DNA from: Alphaproteobacteria bacterium
GTDB taxonomy: Bacteria > Pseudomonadota > Alphaproteobacteria > Rs-D84
Direction: 5' to 3'
Assembly: GCA_017650505.1 (NCBI GenBank)
Contig: JAGCET010000025.1
Location: 1 to 53,966 of the forward strand
Length of the DNA: 53,966 nucleotides
Shown here: in pieces, positions 9,814-18,282 of the stretch
Numbering within the stretch: position 1 is the first letter of the stretch
Layout: each line of letters opens with the position of its first letter
Translations under genes and position numbers: made by a program
Notes under the pieces: model-generated
Databases searched by the model: none
Told to the model about the DNA's origin: nothing
Seen by the model: the letters and a program-made list of their open reading frames with translations, nothing else

Positions 9814-11385
9814 TTAGAACCGTGCACGAATGCCGATATGCATGCCCAAAGATTTATAAATCGATTCGATTTCACTATCGGCCTTGCACACCCACCCCGG
9901 ACATTCGGCCTGGGTTTCTCTGATATTCATGGCGACAGGATCATTAGCATCCATCCATGCAATAATTTCGCTTTGCGTCATTGTCGGATTTTGGTCCTGA
10001 TACTCTGCCAATAAATCGTTATATATATCCATATAGTAATCGCCATTCAAATACGTAGTGGCATCACCACCCGACAGAGTATAGTAATCAAAACTGAACC
10101 CAAGTGTCAAATAAACCGATTCGGTCAATGCGGTCATATAATTTGCACCCAACCCAATATGCCATGCATCACCAAAGCCCCCTTTGTCTTCAACACTTTT
10201 CGGATGTTGCCAATCGCTGCGATACGGTTGATCCCCGGTGGATTCATACGCCGGCAAACCAAATTCAACACGTGCATTCACCATATTATATACGTTTATA
10301 TCATAATTCAAATCCAACGCCAAATACGGCCCCATCCATGTTGTTTCATAAGAATGACTTGTTCCCGGCAACCTGAACATATACGTCCCCGCCGTAGTTA
10401 TATAATCTGAACCACTTGGGACCTGCCAATACCAATAGCTCCCTATAAGTTCACCCGTAGTACCCGCAATATGATCCCACATAACTTCTTGTGTATTCCC
10501 CGACACATTATAGAAAACAACTATCGGATCACATTGACTTTCGCCACTATCCAAAGATTCACACGAACCGGTATCTATGGTCAAACCATAATCACTTTTG
10601 GTTTCCAATTTATACTTCAAATACCGATACCCAATCGACGGCGTAATCCGTGCACCACCAACCTTAAAGAAATCAGTTAAACCAAACCCGGCATGGAATC
10701 CCATCATATCACCACCGCTGCTTTCACCAATGGACAACGAATGCCCCATTTGTGCGCCAAGATATGTAAGTTCATTTTGATCAATTTGTCCGTCCCCATC
10801 CGCATCATGCCAATCATTCCATTCCGTCACGATATATCCGCCATTAGAAATATCGTCATCAATCATTGTCGATTCGCCGAACTGGATACCATATTTAAAT
10901 CCGGCATCTATCTGCATCGGTGTGCCGCCCGCACCAAACTTGTATGCCGCGGTGACATCGAAAACATTCCACCGAATATTATCATAGTGCAACTTGCTGC
11001 CTGCGCTGTTCATATCAAAATTCCACGTGGCAAATTCATGCGAAATTCCGGCATTCAACGACAAACCACTATCAGACTTAGATGCCACAACCGGTGCAAC
11101 CGTTTGCGTTGTATTATTGGTCTGATTCTGAACGCCCGTGACACGGGTATAATTCTGATACGGCTGCCCCACATAGGCATTTGCATTTGGATTCACCGTC
11201 CGCGTACGACTGTATGTAGTATTCTGGCTATAACTGGTATTTTGGGCGCGCGCCGCATACCCCGCCGTCGCATAGTTTCGTTGTGGCGAAGAATAATTAC
11301 CATTATAATATGTTCCCGCGGCCAACGATACACACGGCAAAAACATTGCGAACACAAAAATCGTACTTGATATTTTCCTTTCCAT
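9814..11385 (-). CDS. Predicted outer-membrane protein with disordered N-terminal region
   Basis: 523 residues: signal peptide (MERKISSTIFVFAMFLPCVSLA), then about 90 residues rich in Asn, Thr, Tyr and Gln, then a long region of alternating strands ending in a C-terminal phenylalanine (IGIRARF), the typical last strand of an outer-membrane barrel. A segment with DADGDGQIDQNEL reads like an EF-hand-type or dockerin-type calcium loop. Start at 11385 has GGAG six bases upstream; the ATG at 11397 is an alternative, and the frame further upstream runs antisense through the tRNA gene. It is the first gene of the operon ending at 8295. Function unknown; outer-membrane location inferred from the barrel-like C-terminal half. 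Confidence 0.68.
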   Translation of the reverse strand: MERKISSTIFVFAMFLPCVSLAAGTYYNGNYSSPQRNYATAGYAARAQNTSYSQNTTYSRTRTVNPNANAYVGQPYQNYTRVTGVQNQTNNTTQTVAPVVASKSDSGLSLNAGISHEFATWNFDMNSAGSKLHYDNIRWNVFDVTAAYKFGAGGTPMQIDAGFKYGIQFGESTMIDDDISNGGYIVTEWNDWHDADGDGQIDQNELTYLGAQMGHSLSIGESSGGDMMGFHAGFGLTDFFKVGGARITPSIGYRYLKYKLETKSDYGLTIDTGSCESLDSGESQCDPIVVFYNVSGNTQEVMWDHIAGTTGELIGSYWYWQVPSGSDYITTAGTYMFRLPGTSHSYETTWMGPYLALDLNYDINVYNMVNARVEFGLPAYESTGDQPYRSDWQHPKSVEDKGGFGDAWHIGLGANYMTALTESVYLTLGFSFDYYTLSGGDATTYLNGDYYMDIYNDLLAEYQDQNPTMTQSEIIAWMDANDPVAMNIRETQAECPGWVCKADSEIESIYKSLGMHIGIRARF

Positions 11386-11430
11386 TTTTTGCTCCATACT
11401 ATTACTAACCACTATTTTATCACAAAAATA

Positions 11431-11458
11431 TTGAAAAAAAAACAAGATTGTGTACAAT
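11431..11458 (+). promoter_or_regulatory. Sigma70-type promoter for tRNA-Leu
   Basis: TTGAAA at 11431-11436 and TACAAT at 11453-11458 are separated by 16 bases; the expected start of transcription, near 11465, lies about 19 bases before the mature tRNA. Confidence 0.6.
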
Positions 11459-11483
11459 GCCGTTCGGTTTTTATAACCCGCGT

Positions 11484-11568
11484 GCGGATATGGCGGAATT
11501 GGTAGACGCTCAGCACTAAGGATGCTGTGGAGAAATCCGTGGGGGTTCAAGTCCCCCTATCCGCACCA
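11484..11568 (+). tRNA. tRNA-Leu with anticodon AAG
   Basis: An 85-base class II tRNA. The acceptor stem GCGGATA pairs perfectly with TATCCGC, the encoded 3' end is ACCA, the T arm is GGGGG-TTCAAGT-CCCCC, and the variable arm forms GGA-GAAA-TCC. The D arm with AATTGGTAGA is typical of tRNA-Leu. The anticodon stem CAGCA/TGCTG encloses the seven-base loop CTAAGGA, so bases 34-36 are AAG. An A at position 34 of a bacterial tRNA-Leu is unusual; it would read CUU, or CUU/CUC/CUA if A34 is deaminated to inosine. The gene is complete and has its own promoter. Confidence 0.93.
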
Positions 11569-11638
11569 AGATTTTATTGTTCAGTAAAATTTTCTGCTTG
11601 CCCGAAATTTCATAAATTTGCTAACCTATCACTTGGGA

Positions 11639-14569
11639 ATGAAAGGTTTTAAGATACTTTTTGGCGTATGCCTTGGTGTGCTTGCATGCTGGGGTGCGAA
11701 CGCCACTGATTCTGACGACGTGGCACGTGCCGCGGTGCGTGGTGTCGCAACAACCGGCACACAAAATTCAACACAAACCGCCGGACGCGCAACTCCAACC
11801 GCTTCAAAAATCACAAACACAACTTCAACGCGCGCCACCGGCACGGGAACTGTATCACGCGAACGCACAAATACCGCAACCGAATCGCGCACAACAAAAA
11901 ATGTCACAACACGCACCGTGCAACCAACGAATCAACGGACAAATGTCGTCGCCCGACCATCGAACATCACCCAACGTAATACCGCCACAAATACCGCGCA
12001 ACGCGCCACAAGCCCATCACGAACCGCCGCGCGTACGGCAATTCCGGCACGCGCAACAACAAACCGAAATTCACGCGGCGGAAACATTGGTCGACCGTCA
12101 CGCACCGCGGCACGTGTGGCCACAACCGAATCGGTTATTCCAAATGCAAATTATTCCAAATGTCGTGAAATCTTTTATGAATGTATGGATGAATTCTGTG
12201 CGAACAAGGACGCAAACCTGCGTCGTTGTGCATGCTCTGCACGTGCAAATGAATTCGACGGCATAAAAAAACAGATGGAACGTGTCGAAGATAAAATGTT
12301 GGACTTCAACCAACGATTGTTGACGGTGAATATGGACGCGGCGGATGCAACGGCAATAAACACCGCAACCGAAGGGGAAAACGCGTTCTATGGGACCCAA
12401 GACAAGACTAAATCAAAACGCGCATTGGACGATATTGCAAAGAAATTAAACGCCACATTCGGCGAAGATGCAAATGGCACATCATTATCACCGATAACTT
12501 GGTCATTAAACATAGATTCTGCATTCGACACGGTCGATTCGATGATGGGCGCACAAACAACGTCGAAATCTGGTGTTGCGCTGTACAATGCGGCGTTGCC
12601 GGTATGTCGCGACATCGCGACCGAGGTTTGTTCCGAAGACGAAATCTCGCTTGCGACCGGTGGATATTTGATGCAAATTGAACAAGATTGCAACACGGTC
12701 CACAAATCATACCAGTCCCAGGCCGACACCGCCCGGGCCAAGGTTTTCGAAAGCAGCGCACTGCTTGACATGTCGCGACTTGATGCATACCAAACACGAA
12801 ATTCCGATGACATATTGACATGCAAGTCTAAAATGTTGGAAATGTTAACCGACACGACGGTATGTGGCGCCAATATGGAAAAGTGCCTGGACGTGACGGG
12901 CAAATATATCGACCCAACAACCGGCGCGGCATTTTTAACCGAAAACTTGGCCGATTTAGACAATATGATTATGCGCCCCACCACAAACCAAACATGGACA
13001 TCCGCCAACAGTTCAAGTGCGTTTTTAACATACCTTAAAAACAAAAAGAATTATTTAATATCTGCAACAACAAATTGTCGGGACATTGCCGATTCGGTGT
13101 GGGACGGATTTATCGAAGACGCACTGTCGCAAATCAAATTGGCGCAAACCGCAAAAATTGAAGAAATGCGGCGTGCATGCACCACTCTGACCGCCGAGTG
13201 CATAAATACGGCAACCGATTCGATAACTGAATTTGATGCGCGCGCGCTGTCGGTATTTGGTGTCGCGGCCGATTACACGGTGAACACAATGTGCGCCGAT
13301 GTGCGCACGGCGTGCACGCGACTTATGGCGACATCACCGGCCGTGGACGATGAAAACCCGTGGCAAACCGGCACACACGAAATCATGACAAGCAAAACCT
13401 ATGAAACGATAAAGTCCAGTTGTACCCAGGTTGGTCGTAATTGCATAATCCAATCGTGCAAGTCAATTTCCGGAAACTTTGGTCTGTGCAACGACATATA
13501 TACTTCACCGAATCGGCATTCAATATTGGAACGCACGGCGTGTTGGCCCGAAGTGCAAAGGTGTGTGGCATCCGCCGGGGACCAGGCGATATTAGACATC
13601 ATGGCAAACCTGGGCAAATATCACCCCGATGCAGAAGTATCGGAAAACACACAATATAACGAAACCGACAACCCTTTGCTTGACACGCTCTATGACAAAA
13701 TCTACACCGAATATCATAATAACCCGACTCCCGGATACAGGGCATGCGACGCGGCATGCGACCCAAGCAAGCCGAACTATAAAAACACAACATGTGCAAC
13801 GTGCCTTATTGCGGAAAGTATATGGGGAAATTGCGACACTGCTCCATCATTGACAGAAAACGACAGCAATCAAATATGGCAACCAGACGATGGCACAGAA
13901 ACATTGCTCTATTGGTTTGCGGTGAACACCGGCACACATAACAAGATTAACAGTTGCGTAAATGTGCGCTGTTCGGCCAACAATTACGTTAGCAACGCAA
14001 GCGGTGGTACAACTTGTGCATCGGACACGGCATTAGAAGACGCATTAAATGACCCAGATAACAGTGATATCACCCTTGGCGATATGATGTATTGTCCAAC
14101 GAGAGACACCAATGGTAACCCACTTTATTATCATATGCAAATCTCCACGGATATCACTAATTGCTGCTTTGATGGCGCATCATATTGGCATCACACTTGG
14201 ATAAGTCCGAATGCTTGTTGCGAGGGCACGATCGGGGAAGTTGATCATAAAAACATTTGTCTGCCGGTGAATATAAATGGTGACTTTAAACCGGTGGCGA
14301 AAAGTGGCACTAAATACTTGGTCTGTGTGGGGGATAATGAGGTTACAGGCGAAACACCAACTAATAATTCGAATTATCCGGGTGGCACCAATATACGATG
14401 CAATGGACGATTCGTTTTGATTGACACAAACAACAATGATTACAGCAATCCAATAGGCACCAGCGGACAATATAACGTAAGAAATGTATATTATGACAAC
14501 AATACTCACAGCAACCCAATAGACGCAAATGGCGCACTAAGTTGGTTCATACACTATGATAATCCATAG
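11639..14569 (+). CDS. Large secreted cysteine-rich protein of unknown function
   Basis: 976 residues. A signal peptide (MKGFKILFGVCLGVLACWGANA) precedes about 135 residues of low-complexity Thr/Ala/Arg/Asn sequence containing many TRTA-like units. From about residue 165 the protein has many cysteines, starting with a CREIFYECMDEFC...CACS cluster next to a helical coiled segment, and continuing with spaced pairs such as CDAACDP and CATC. The C-terminal third looks beta-rich with Asn and Gly. The cysteine spacing suggests a disulphide-bonded surface or periplasmic protein. Start at 11639 (ATG) chosen for the signal peptide; a TTG at 11618 is less likely. I do not recognise the family. It lies alone, downstream of the tRNA gene and upstream of a GC-rich repeat. 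Confidence 0.75.
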   Translation: MKGFKILFGVCLGVLACWGANATDSDDVARAAVRGVATTGTQNSTQTAGRATPTASKITNTTSTRATGTGTVSRERTNTATESRTTKNVTTRTVQPTNQRTNVVARPSNITQRNTATNTAQRATSPSRTAARTAIPARATTNRNSRGGNIGRPSRTAARVATTESVIPNANYSKCREIFYECMDEFCANKDANLRRCACSARANEFDGIKKQMERVEDKMLDFNQRLLTVNMDAADATAINTATEGENAFYGTQDKTKSKRALDDIAKKLNATFGEDANGTSLSPITWSLNIDSAFDTVDSMMGAQTTSKSGVALYNAALPVCRDIATEVCSEDEISLATGGYLMQIEQDCNTVHKSYQSQADTARAKVFESSALLDMSRLDAYQTRNSDDILTCKSKMLEMLTDTTVCGANMEKCLDVTGKYIDPTTGAAFLTENLADLDNMIMRPTTNQTWTSANSSSAFLTYLKNKKNYLISATTNCRDIADSVWDGFIEDALSQIKLAQTAKIEEMRRACTTLTAECINTATDSITEFDARALSVFGVAADYTVNTMCADVRTACTRLMATSPAVDDENPWQTGTHEIMTSKTYETIKSSCTQVGRNCIIQSCKSISGNFGLCNDIYTSPNRHSILERTACWPEVQRCVASAGDQAILDIMANLGKYHPDAEVSENTQYNETDNPLLDTLYDKIYTEYHNNPTPGYRACDAACDPSKPNYKNTTCATCLIAESIWGNCDTAPSLTENDSNQIWQPDDGTETLLYWFAVNTGTHNKINSCVNVRCSANNYVSNASGGTTCASDTALEDALNDPDNSDITLGDMMYCPTRDTNGNPLYYHMQISTDITNCCFDGASYWHHTWISPNACCEGTIGEVDHKNICLPVNINGDFKPVAKSGTKYLVCVGDNEVTGETPTNNSNYPGGTNIRCNGRFVLIDTNNNDYSNPIGTSGQYNVRNVYYDNNTHSNPIDANGALSWFIHYDNP

Positions 14570-14618
14570 GGCTGATTACAATCCACTGTTGATACACAAT
14601 TAACACAGAATAAACCTG

Positions 14619-14881
14619 CTATTCTAGAATCTCGTCATGCCACCGCAAGATAGCATCCTTATGTAGAGGGGAACTTGTTTGCCACTGCAAAACAGTGTCA
14701 AATTCCCTGCGGGGCAGTCTGCCATTTGCTTCGCAGACAAATCCCCTTCGCTGGCGAAGGGGTGGATTGCGAGCACAGCGAGCAGGACGGGGTAGTGGTG
14801 ACACAAAGTGCCGGAGCCTCGCACCATTAGCCCTTACCCCGCTGGGTGCTACCCGGCACCCCTTCCCCAGGGGAAGGGGAA
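14619..14881. repeat. GC-rich multi-hairpin interspersed repeat (REP/MITE-like)
   Basis: The roughly 390 bases between the genes ending at 14569 and starting at 14962 contain no convincing coding sequence. This part is far more GC-rich than its surroundings and is made of hairpins: CCCCTTCGC/GCGAAGGGG at 14743-14762, GTCTGC/GCAGAC at 14718-14738, and CCCCTTCCCC/GGGGAAGGGG at 14859-14879. Short open frames on both strands come from the repeat composition. The words GAAGGGGTGGATTGCGAG and GCAGCGAGCAGGACGGGG-like text resemble hairpin repeats common in gut Firmicutes and other gut bacteria. It is probably a non-autonomous repeated element; no second copy is present in this window. Confidence 0.55.
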
Positions 14882-14903
14882 TAATTGTGGTGACATCAAC
14901 CGT

Positions 14904-14932
14904 TTGACAAGATTGGATTTTTTATTTATAAT
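14904..14932 (+). promoter_or_regulatory. Consensus sigma70 promoter of the lipoprotein gene
   Basis: TTGACA (14904-14909) and TATAAT (14927-14932) match the consensus exactly with ideal 17-base spacing, 29 bases before the start codon at 14962. It begins just after the GC-rich repeat. Confidence 0.85.
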
Positions 14933-14961
14933 TGCATTGAACCCAACCCAAAGGATTCATC

Positions 14962-15522
14962 ATGAAACAAAAATACAGAATTGGTAAAGTACTATCACTG
15001 GCGGGTTTGATCTTCTTGGCAAACGCATGCCACAAAGACCCCACCCCGGAACCAAATCCAACCCCCGATCAAAATGACACAACTGCCGACAACCCACCGT
15101 TTAACCCCGAAGACACCGTCACCCCTTGGCGTAAAATTGTAATAGATTGGGATTGGGACGCGATTATCGGATGGGCACCCCCGAAAGACACAATAAAATA
15201 TTATACCGATCAAAAAAATGTTGGGAATGTTAAAATAAATATAATCGGTTTGCAGGGACCGGGTTTCCCTGTAAATTGTACAAATTACCGTCCAAGTGCT
15301 TTTCATAAAGCACGTGACACACTACAAACACGTATAGATATCGATTCATTGAAAGTCGGGCTTTCCGGCACCATTTGGGCACATGATGCAAATGCAACAA
15401 ACCATAACCCTGGGCAACCCTATGGTGTAACACCGTATGATATGGAATGGTTTAGAAAACATGGGTGCACCTTTAAATTTTCCGAAAAAAGGAATGCGTT
15501 TTTTATCAGACGACATAGATAA
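14962..15522 (+). CDS. Predicted lipoprotein with Bacteroidota-like N terminus
   Basis: 186 residues. The N terminus (MKQKYRIGKVLSLAGLIFLANAC) is a lipoprotein signal with the acceptor cysteine at residue 23, followed by HKDPTPEPNPTPDQND. A short polar, proline-rich, threonine-rich linker of this kind right after the lipid cysteine is characteristic of Bacteroidota surface lipoproteins and unlike the other proteins in this window. The rest has aromatic-rich strands (WDWDAIIGWAPP) and two cysteines in the C-terminal half, with no known domain recognised. AAAGGA lies six bases before the start. It is a single-gene unit with a perfect promoter (14904-14932) and its own terminator (15521-15549). 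Transfer from Bacteroidota is possible but not shown. Confidence 0.7.
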   Translation: MKQKYRIGKVLSLAGLIFLANACHKDPTPEPNPTPDQNDTTADNPPFNPEDTVTPWRKIVIDWDWDAIIGWAPPKDTIKYYTDQKNVGNVKINIIGLQGPGFPVNCTNYRPSAFHKARDTLQTRIDIDSLKVGLSGTIWAHDANATNHNPGQPYGVTPYDMEWFRKHGCTFKFSEKRNAFFIRRHR

Positions 15523-15549
15523 TAAAAAGGCACTTGATGCCTTTTTATT
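15521..15549 (+). terminator. Intrinsic terminator after the lipoprotein gene
   Basis: A 12-base stem, AATAAAAAGGCA pairing with TGCCTTTTTATT around the loop CTTGA, begins inside the stop codon of the lipoprotein gene and ends in a T-rich tract. It is nearly symmetric and could act in both directions. Confidence 0.8.
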
Positions 15550-15586
15550 ATTGCAACAAAAATAATAATATGCTATCTTCCATGGC

Positions 15587-17131
15587 ATGAGAATGTTCTT
15601 GCTACTTATATTATTCTTGATGCCATTGGCCGCAAATGCGGATGCCTGTTTTGGCCTAGAAAATAATGAATGTATGAATACACCTGGGTGTTCACCCACT
15701 AATGATGGATGTGAAGAATGTCCAGAAGGCAGCTACTGCCCAGGCGCTAATGCCCCACAAAAATGTTCCGATTGGGCAAGCAATCTTGGCCGGTGTCCAT
15801 GTCCGGCGCCTGTAACGGAATCTGATGGTGGTGTTGATGCCGTGGATATCAGTGCCTGCTACGCCACGGTAACGTGTGGGAATACATCATATAGGGTACA
15901 ATGTGAGATAGACGAACAAAGTGGGGAGTGTGCCACAAGTGTAAATAATGCAACCCAACAATGGACATACAGTGAATACAATAATTTTTCGGTAACCAAA
16001 CTTATGAATATTTATATAGGCGATAACAATAACAGTACTGGTTATTCTTTATATTCGCAAGATGGCGATGGTATTCCAAACAATTATCATATTGAAAGCC
16101 AACCTGTATATTCCAATGTTATAACCCAGGTCTCATCTCAGTATAGATGGGAACCTGTTTCTTATACTATTGCATGCGTACCAAATACAATGCCATGTTC
16201 TAAGTTCGGCTCAGAAAGTTGCACACAAACAGATGTATCGGTTTGCACAACCAAACGTTTTTGCACACTGGATGAAAACAATCGTTGCATATCAAAAAAA
16301 TCTGTGTGCGAGAGATATTCAACAAACACCGACTGTCCACAAGCCCCCGATAGTTTTTGCACATGGACAACCCACATAAATGGTGGCAAATGCGTATACC
16401 GAAATGATGTCAGTATCTCAGAGAATATAACGGCAGACCACACTGTTAGCATCACATATAACTTCAGCAATATTACCGGAAGATTATGCCACAATGGCAC
16501 GGGCGGCAATGCGGTATGGAACTCTGAGCAACTTCGTTGGGATGTTTCTGGCTGCAAATGCCCGTCACTGGAAGAGGCTCAAATTGACACCACAGCCAAA
16601 TGTTACGCCACGGGCGCAATATATAAACCACTACAAACACCTTCGGTTGACAGTCTGACCAAATTATATTCCATCGAAGAAAATATAATATTTCAACCAA
16701 GTCCTACATATGATCACTACCAATGCAGTCGTTGCATAAGCGACAACTCTGCTCAGTCCCATTATTATATAGCATGCGATTCAAGATTTTCGACAAATTG
16801 TACTCCGGCCGACGCGAATCACAACAATAAATGCACAACAGATATTAGTGGCGGCATTGTATGCAGTTGCATACCACTCACCACCGGATATACTCGCACA
16901 GGAACATGTAATTCCAATACAGATTGGGATACAAACCATCCAATATGCACCGCCGAACAATGCGGTATCGGCCAAACAACAACAATTGGCAACACAGAAC
17001 CGATGTGTCATTTTAGCAATTCAACCAAGATCTGTGATGTCGGGGGGTGTAAATACCTTGGCAGTAGTACCCACGACGAATACGTATCCGGTACTTTAGA
17101 GGCAAACCAATGGCAAAGTATGTTGCCGTAA
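15587..17131 (+). CDS. Secreted cysteine-rich protein
   Basis: 514 residues with a signal peptide (MRMFLLLILFLMPLAANA). The mature protein starts with a dense cysteine run (CFGLENNECMNTPGCSP, then CEECPEGSYCPG) that resembles the small disulphide repeats of GCC2/GCC3 or TNFR-like modules, and keeps many cysteines to the C terminus. There are no membrane segments after the signal peptide and no catalytic motif. The first ATG, at 15587, and the one at 15593 both give a good signal sequence; no strong ribosome binding site is visible. It converges on pth with 13 bases between them. The style matches the 976-residue cysteine-rich protein at 11639, though no alignable similarity is evident. Probably surface-exposed or secreted; function unknown. 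Confidence 0.7.
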   Translation: MRMFLLLILFLMPLAANADACFGLENNECMNTPGCSPTNDGCEECPEGSYCPGANAPQKCSDWASNLGRCPCPAPVTESDGGVDAVDISACYATVTCGNTSYRVQCEIDEQSGECATSVNNATQQWTYSEYNNFSVTKLMNIYIGDNNNSTGYSLYSQDGDGIPNNYHIESQPVYSNVITQVSSQYRWEPVSYTIACVPNTMPCSKFGSESCTQTDVSVCTTKRFCTLDENNRCISKKSVCERYSTNTDCPQAPDSFCTWTTHINGGKCVYRNDVSISENITADHTVSITYNFSNITGRLCHNGTGGNAVWNSEQLRWDVSGCKCPSLEEAQIDTTAKCYATGAIYKPLQTPSVDSLTKLYSIEENIIFQPSPTYDHYQCSRCISDNSAQSHYYIACDSRFSTNCTPADANHNNKCTTDISGGIVCSCIPLTTGYTRTGTCNSNTDWDTNHPICTAEQCGIGQTTTIGNTEPMCHFSNSTKICDVGGCKYLGSSTHDEYVSGTLEANQWQSMLP

Positions 17132-17144
17132 TGCACATTATAAA

Positions 17145-17666
17145 TCAAAAACTTATACTTTCTATGGCGCGATGAATGGTGGCCATTTGTTCATCGGAAA
17201 AACGCCCCAACACCCAATCAGCAACATCCAACGCAAGCCCAAGTTTTCGTGGATGGTCTGTTCCGACCCTTACCCGCGTGTAATCATTTCCAACATACGA
17301 ATCGATAGACTTTATACCGTTGTGACCGGCACTGCCGCCGCCGACCTTGGTTCGCACTTCGCCCAATGGCAAATCTATATCGTCGTGAATCACAACCAAA
17401 TTTTCAATCGGAATCTTATAGTAATCCATTATCGCACGGACCGCGCGGCCACTGGCGTTCATAAATGTTTGGGGCATTGCGAATATCACGCGCCGGCCGT
17501 CAATGGTCGTCGCATAAGTCTTGGCAAATAATTCATCACGCCACCGCGCATCATCACCCGCCAAGTGCCGCACCGCCATAAAACCAACGTTATGACGAGT
17601 ACGATCATATTCCGCACCCGGATTCCCAAGGCCGACTATTAAAAAAGGTTGTTTATTTTCTTGCAT
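17145..17666 (-). CDS. pth: Peptidyl-tRNA hydrolase
   Basis: 173 residues. Recycles tRNA by cutting the ester bond of peptidyl-tRNAs that drop off ribosomes. The family motifs are all present: IVGLGNPGAEY at the N terminus, TRHNVGF with the catalytic histidine, MPQTFMN, the HDDIDLPLG loop and GGGSAGHNGIKS. The protein is slightly shorter than the E. coli enzyme (about 194 residues) and ends soon after the last helix, within the normal family range. It is divergent from the barrel gene at 17714 and convergent with the cysteine-rich gene upstream on the plus strand. Confidence 0.97.
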   Translation of the reverse strand: MQENKQPFLIVGLGNPGAEYDRTRHNVGFMAVRHLAGDDARWRDELFAKTYATTIDGRRVIFAMPQTFMNASGRAVRAIMDYYKIPIENLVVIHDDIDLPLGEVRTKVGGGSAGHNGIKSIDSYVGNDYTRVRVGTDHPRKLGLALDVADWVLGRFSDEQMATIHRAIESISF

Positions 17667-17713
17667 ATCTTAATCTCTTTTTCTATTATATTATCACACA
17701 AAAGGAGACAAAG

Positions 17714-18253
17714 ATGAAGTTAAAAACGTCAATTATTTTATCATCATTGGTCATGGCCTCTTCAATGCCCGCCGTCGCAGATTCTGTGTGGGATATGTAC
17801 ATTGGTGCGTCAATTGGTACCGGCGCGCGAACAATATTTCAACCCGGGGCCGATGATACTCATTCGGCACAATCCCTTGGTGGTGTGTTTGGACTCGACG
17901 TGCCGTACATACGCGCAGAATTGGAATATAACTACCTGCGTGAATACGATTCGCGCGCCAGCGTTGGAATGTTTAACGCATATTTCAAAATACCACTGGT
18001 TATCGTAAAGCCGTACGTTGGTCTGGGTTTTGGGATGCTGTTTGATGGTCGCGATTCAAAGCAGAACATAGATTTTGATACCGCCCTGGCGTACCAGGCA
18101 ATGATTGGTGTCACATTGGATGTGCCAAAATTACCGTTCAAATTTGACATCGAAGCACGCAGCCTGTATGCCCCAGACGTGTACAAGTACAATGGCGCAA
18201 CCCCCGATATGTTGCAGTACGAGGCCCGCATTAAACTGCGCTATCTGTTCTAA
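17714..18253 (+). CDS. Small outer-membrane beta-barrel protein
   Basis: 179 residues with a signal peptide (MKLKTSIILSSLVMASSMPAVA). The mature part begins with the strand WDMYIGASIGTGARTIF and continues with eight or so alternating strands, including YVGLGFGMLFDG, ending in RIKLRYLF with a C-terminal phenylalanine. This is the pattern of small eight-stranded barrels of the OmpA/OMP_b-brl type. AAAGGAGA precedes the start at good spacing. It is transcribed in the same direction as polA, 29 bases upstream of it, so the two may share a message. No specific ligand or partner can be inferred. Confidence 0.75.
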   Translation: MKLKTSIILSSLVMASSMPAVADSVWDMYIGASIGTGARTIFQPGADDTHSAQSLGGVFGLDVPYIRAELEYNYLREYDSRASVGMFNAYFKIPLVIVKPYVGLGFGMLFDGRDSKQNIDFDTALAYQAMIGVTLDVPKLPFKFDIEARSLYAPDVYKYNGATPDMLQYEARIKLRYLF

Positions 18254-18282
18254 GGCGCCAATACGGGTCAACAGGAATTGCC

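Noticed and set aside
11386..11550. N-terminal extension of the 9814-11385 protein
   Set aside because: The upstream frame uses a TTG inside the antisense of the tRNA gene; a ribosome binding site and signal peptide fit ATG 11385.
14619..14907. Small proteins encoded on both strands of the GC-rich repeat
   Set aside because: The open frames overlap on both strands, lack ribosome binding sites and follow the hairpin composition.
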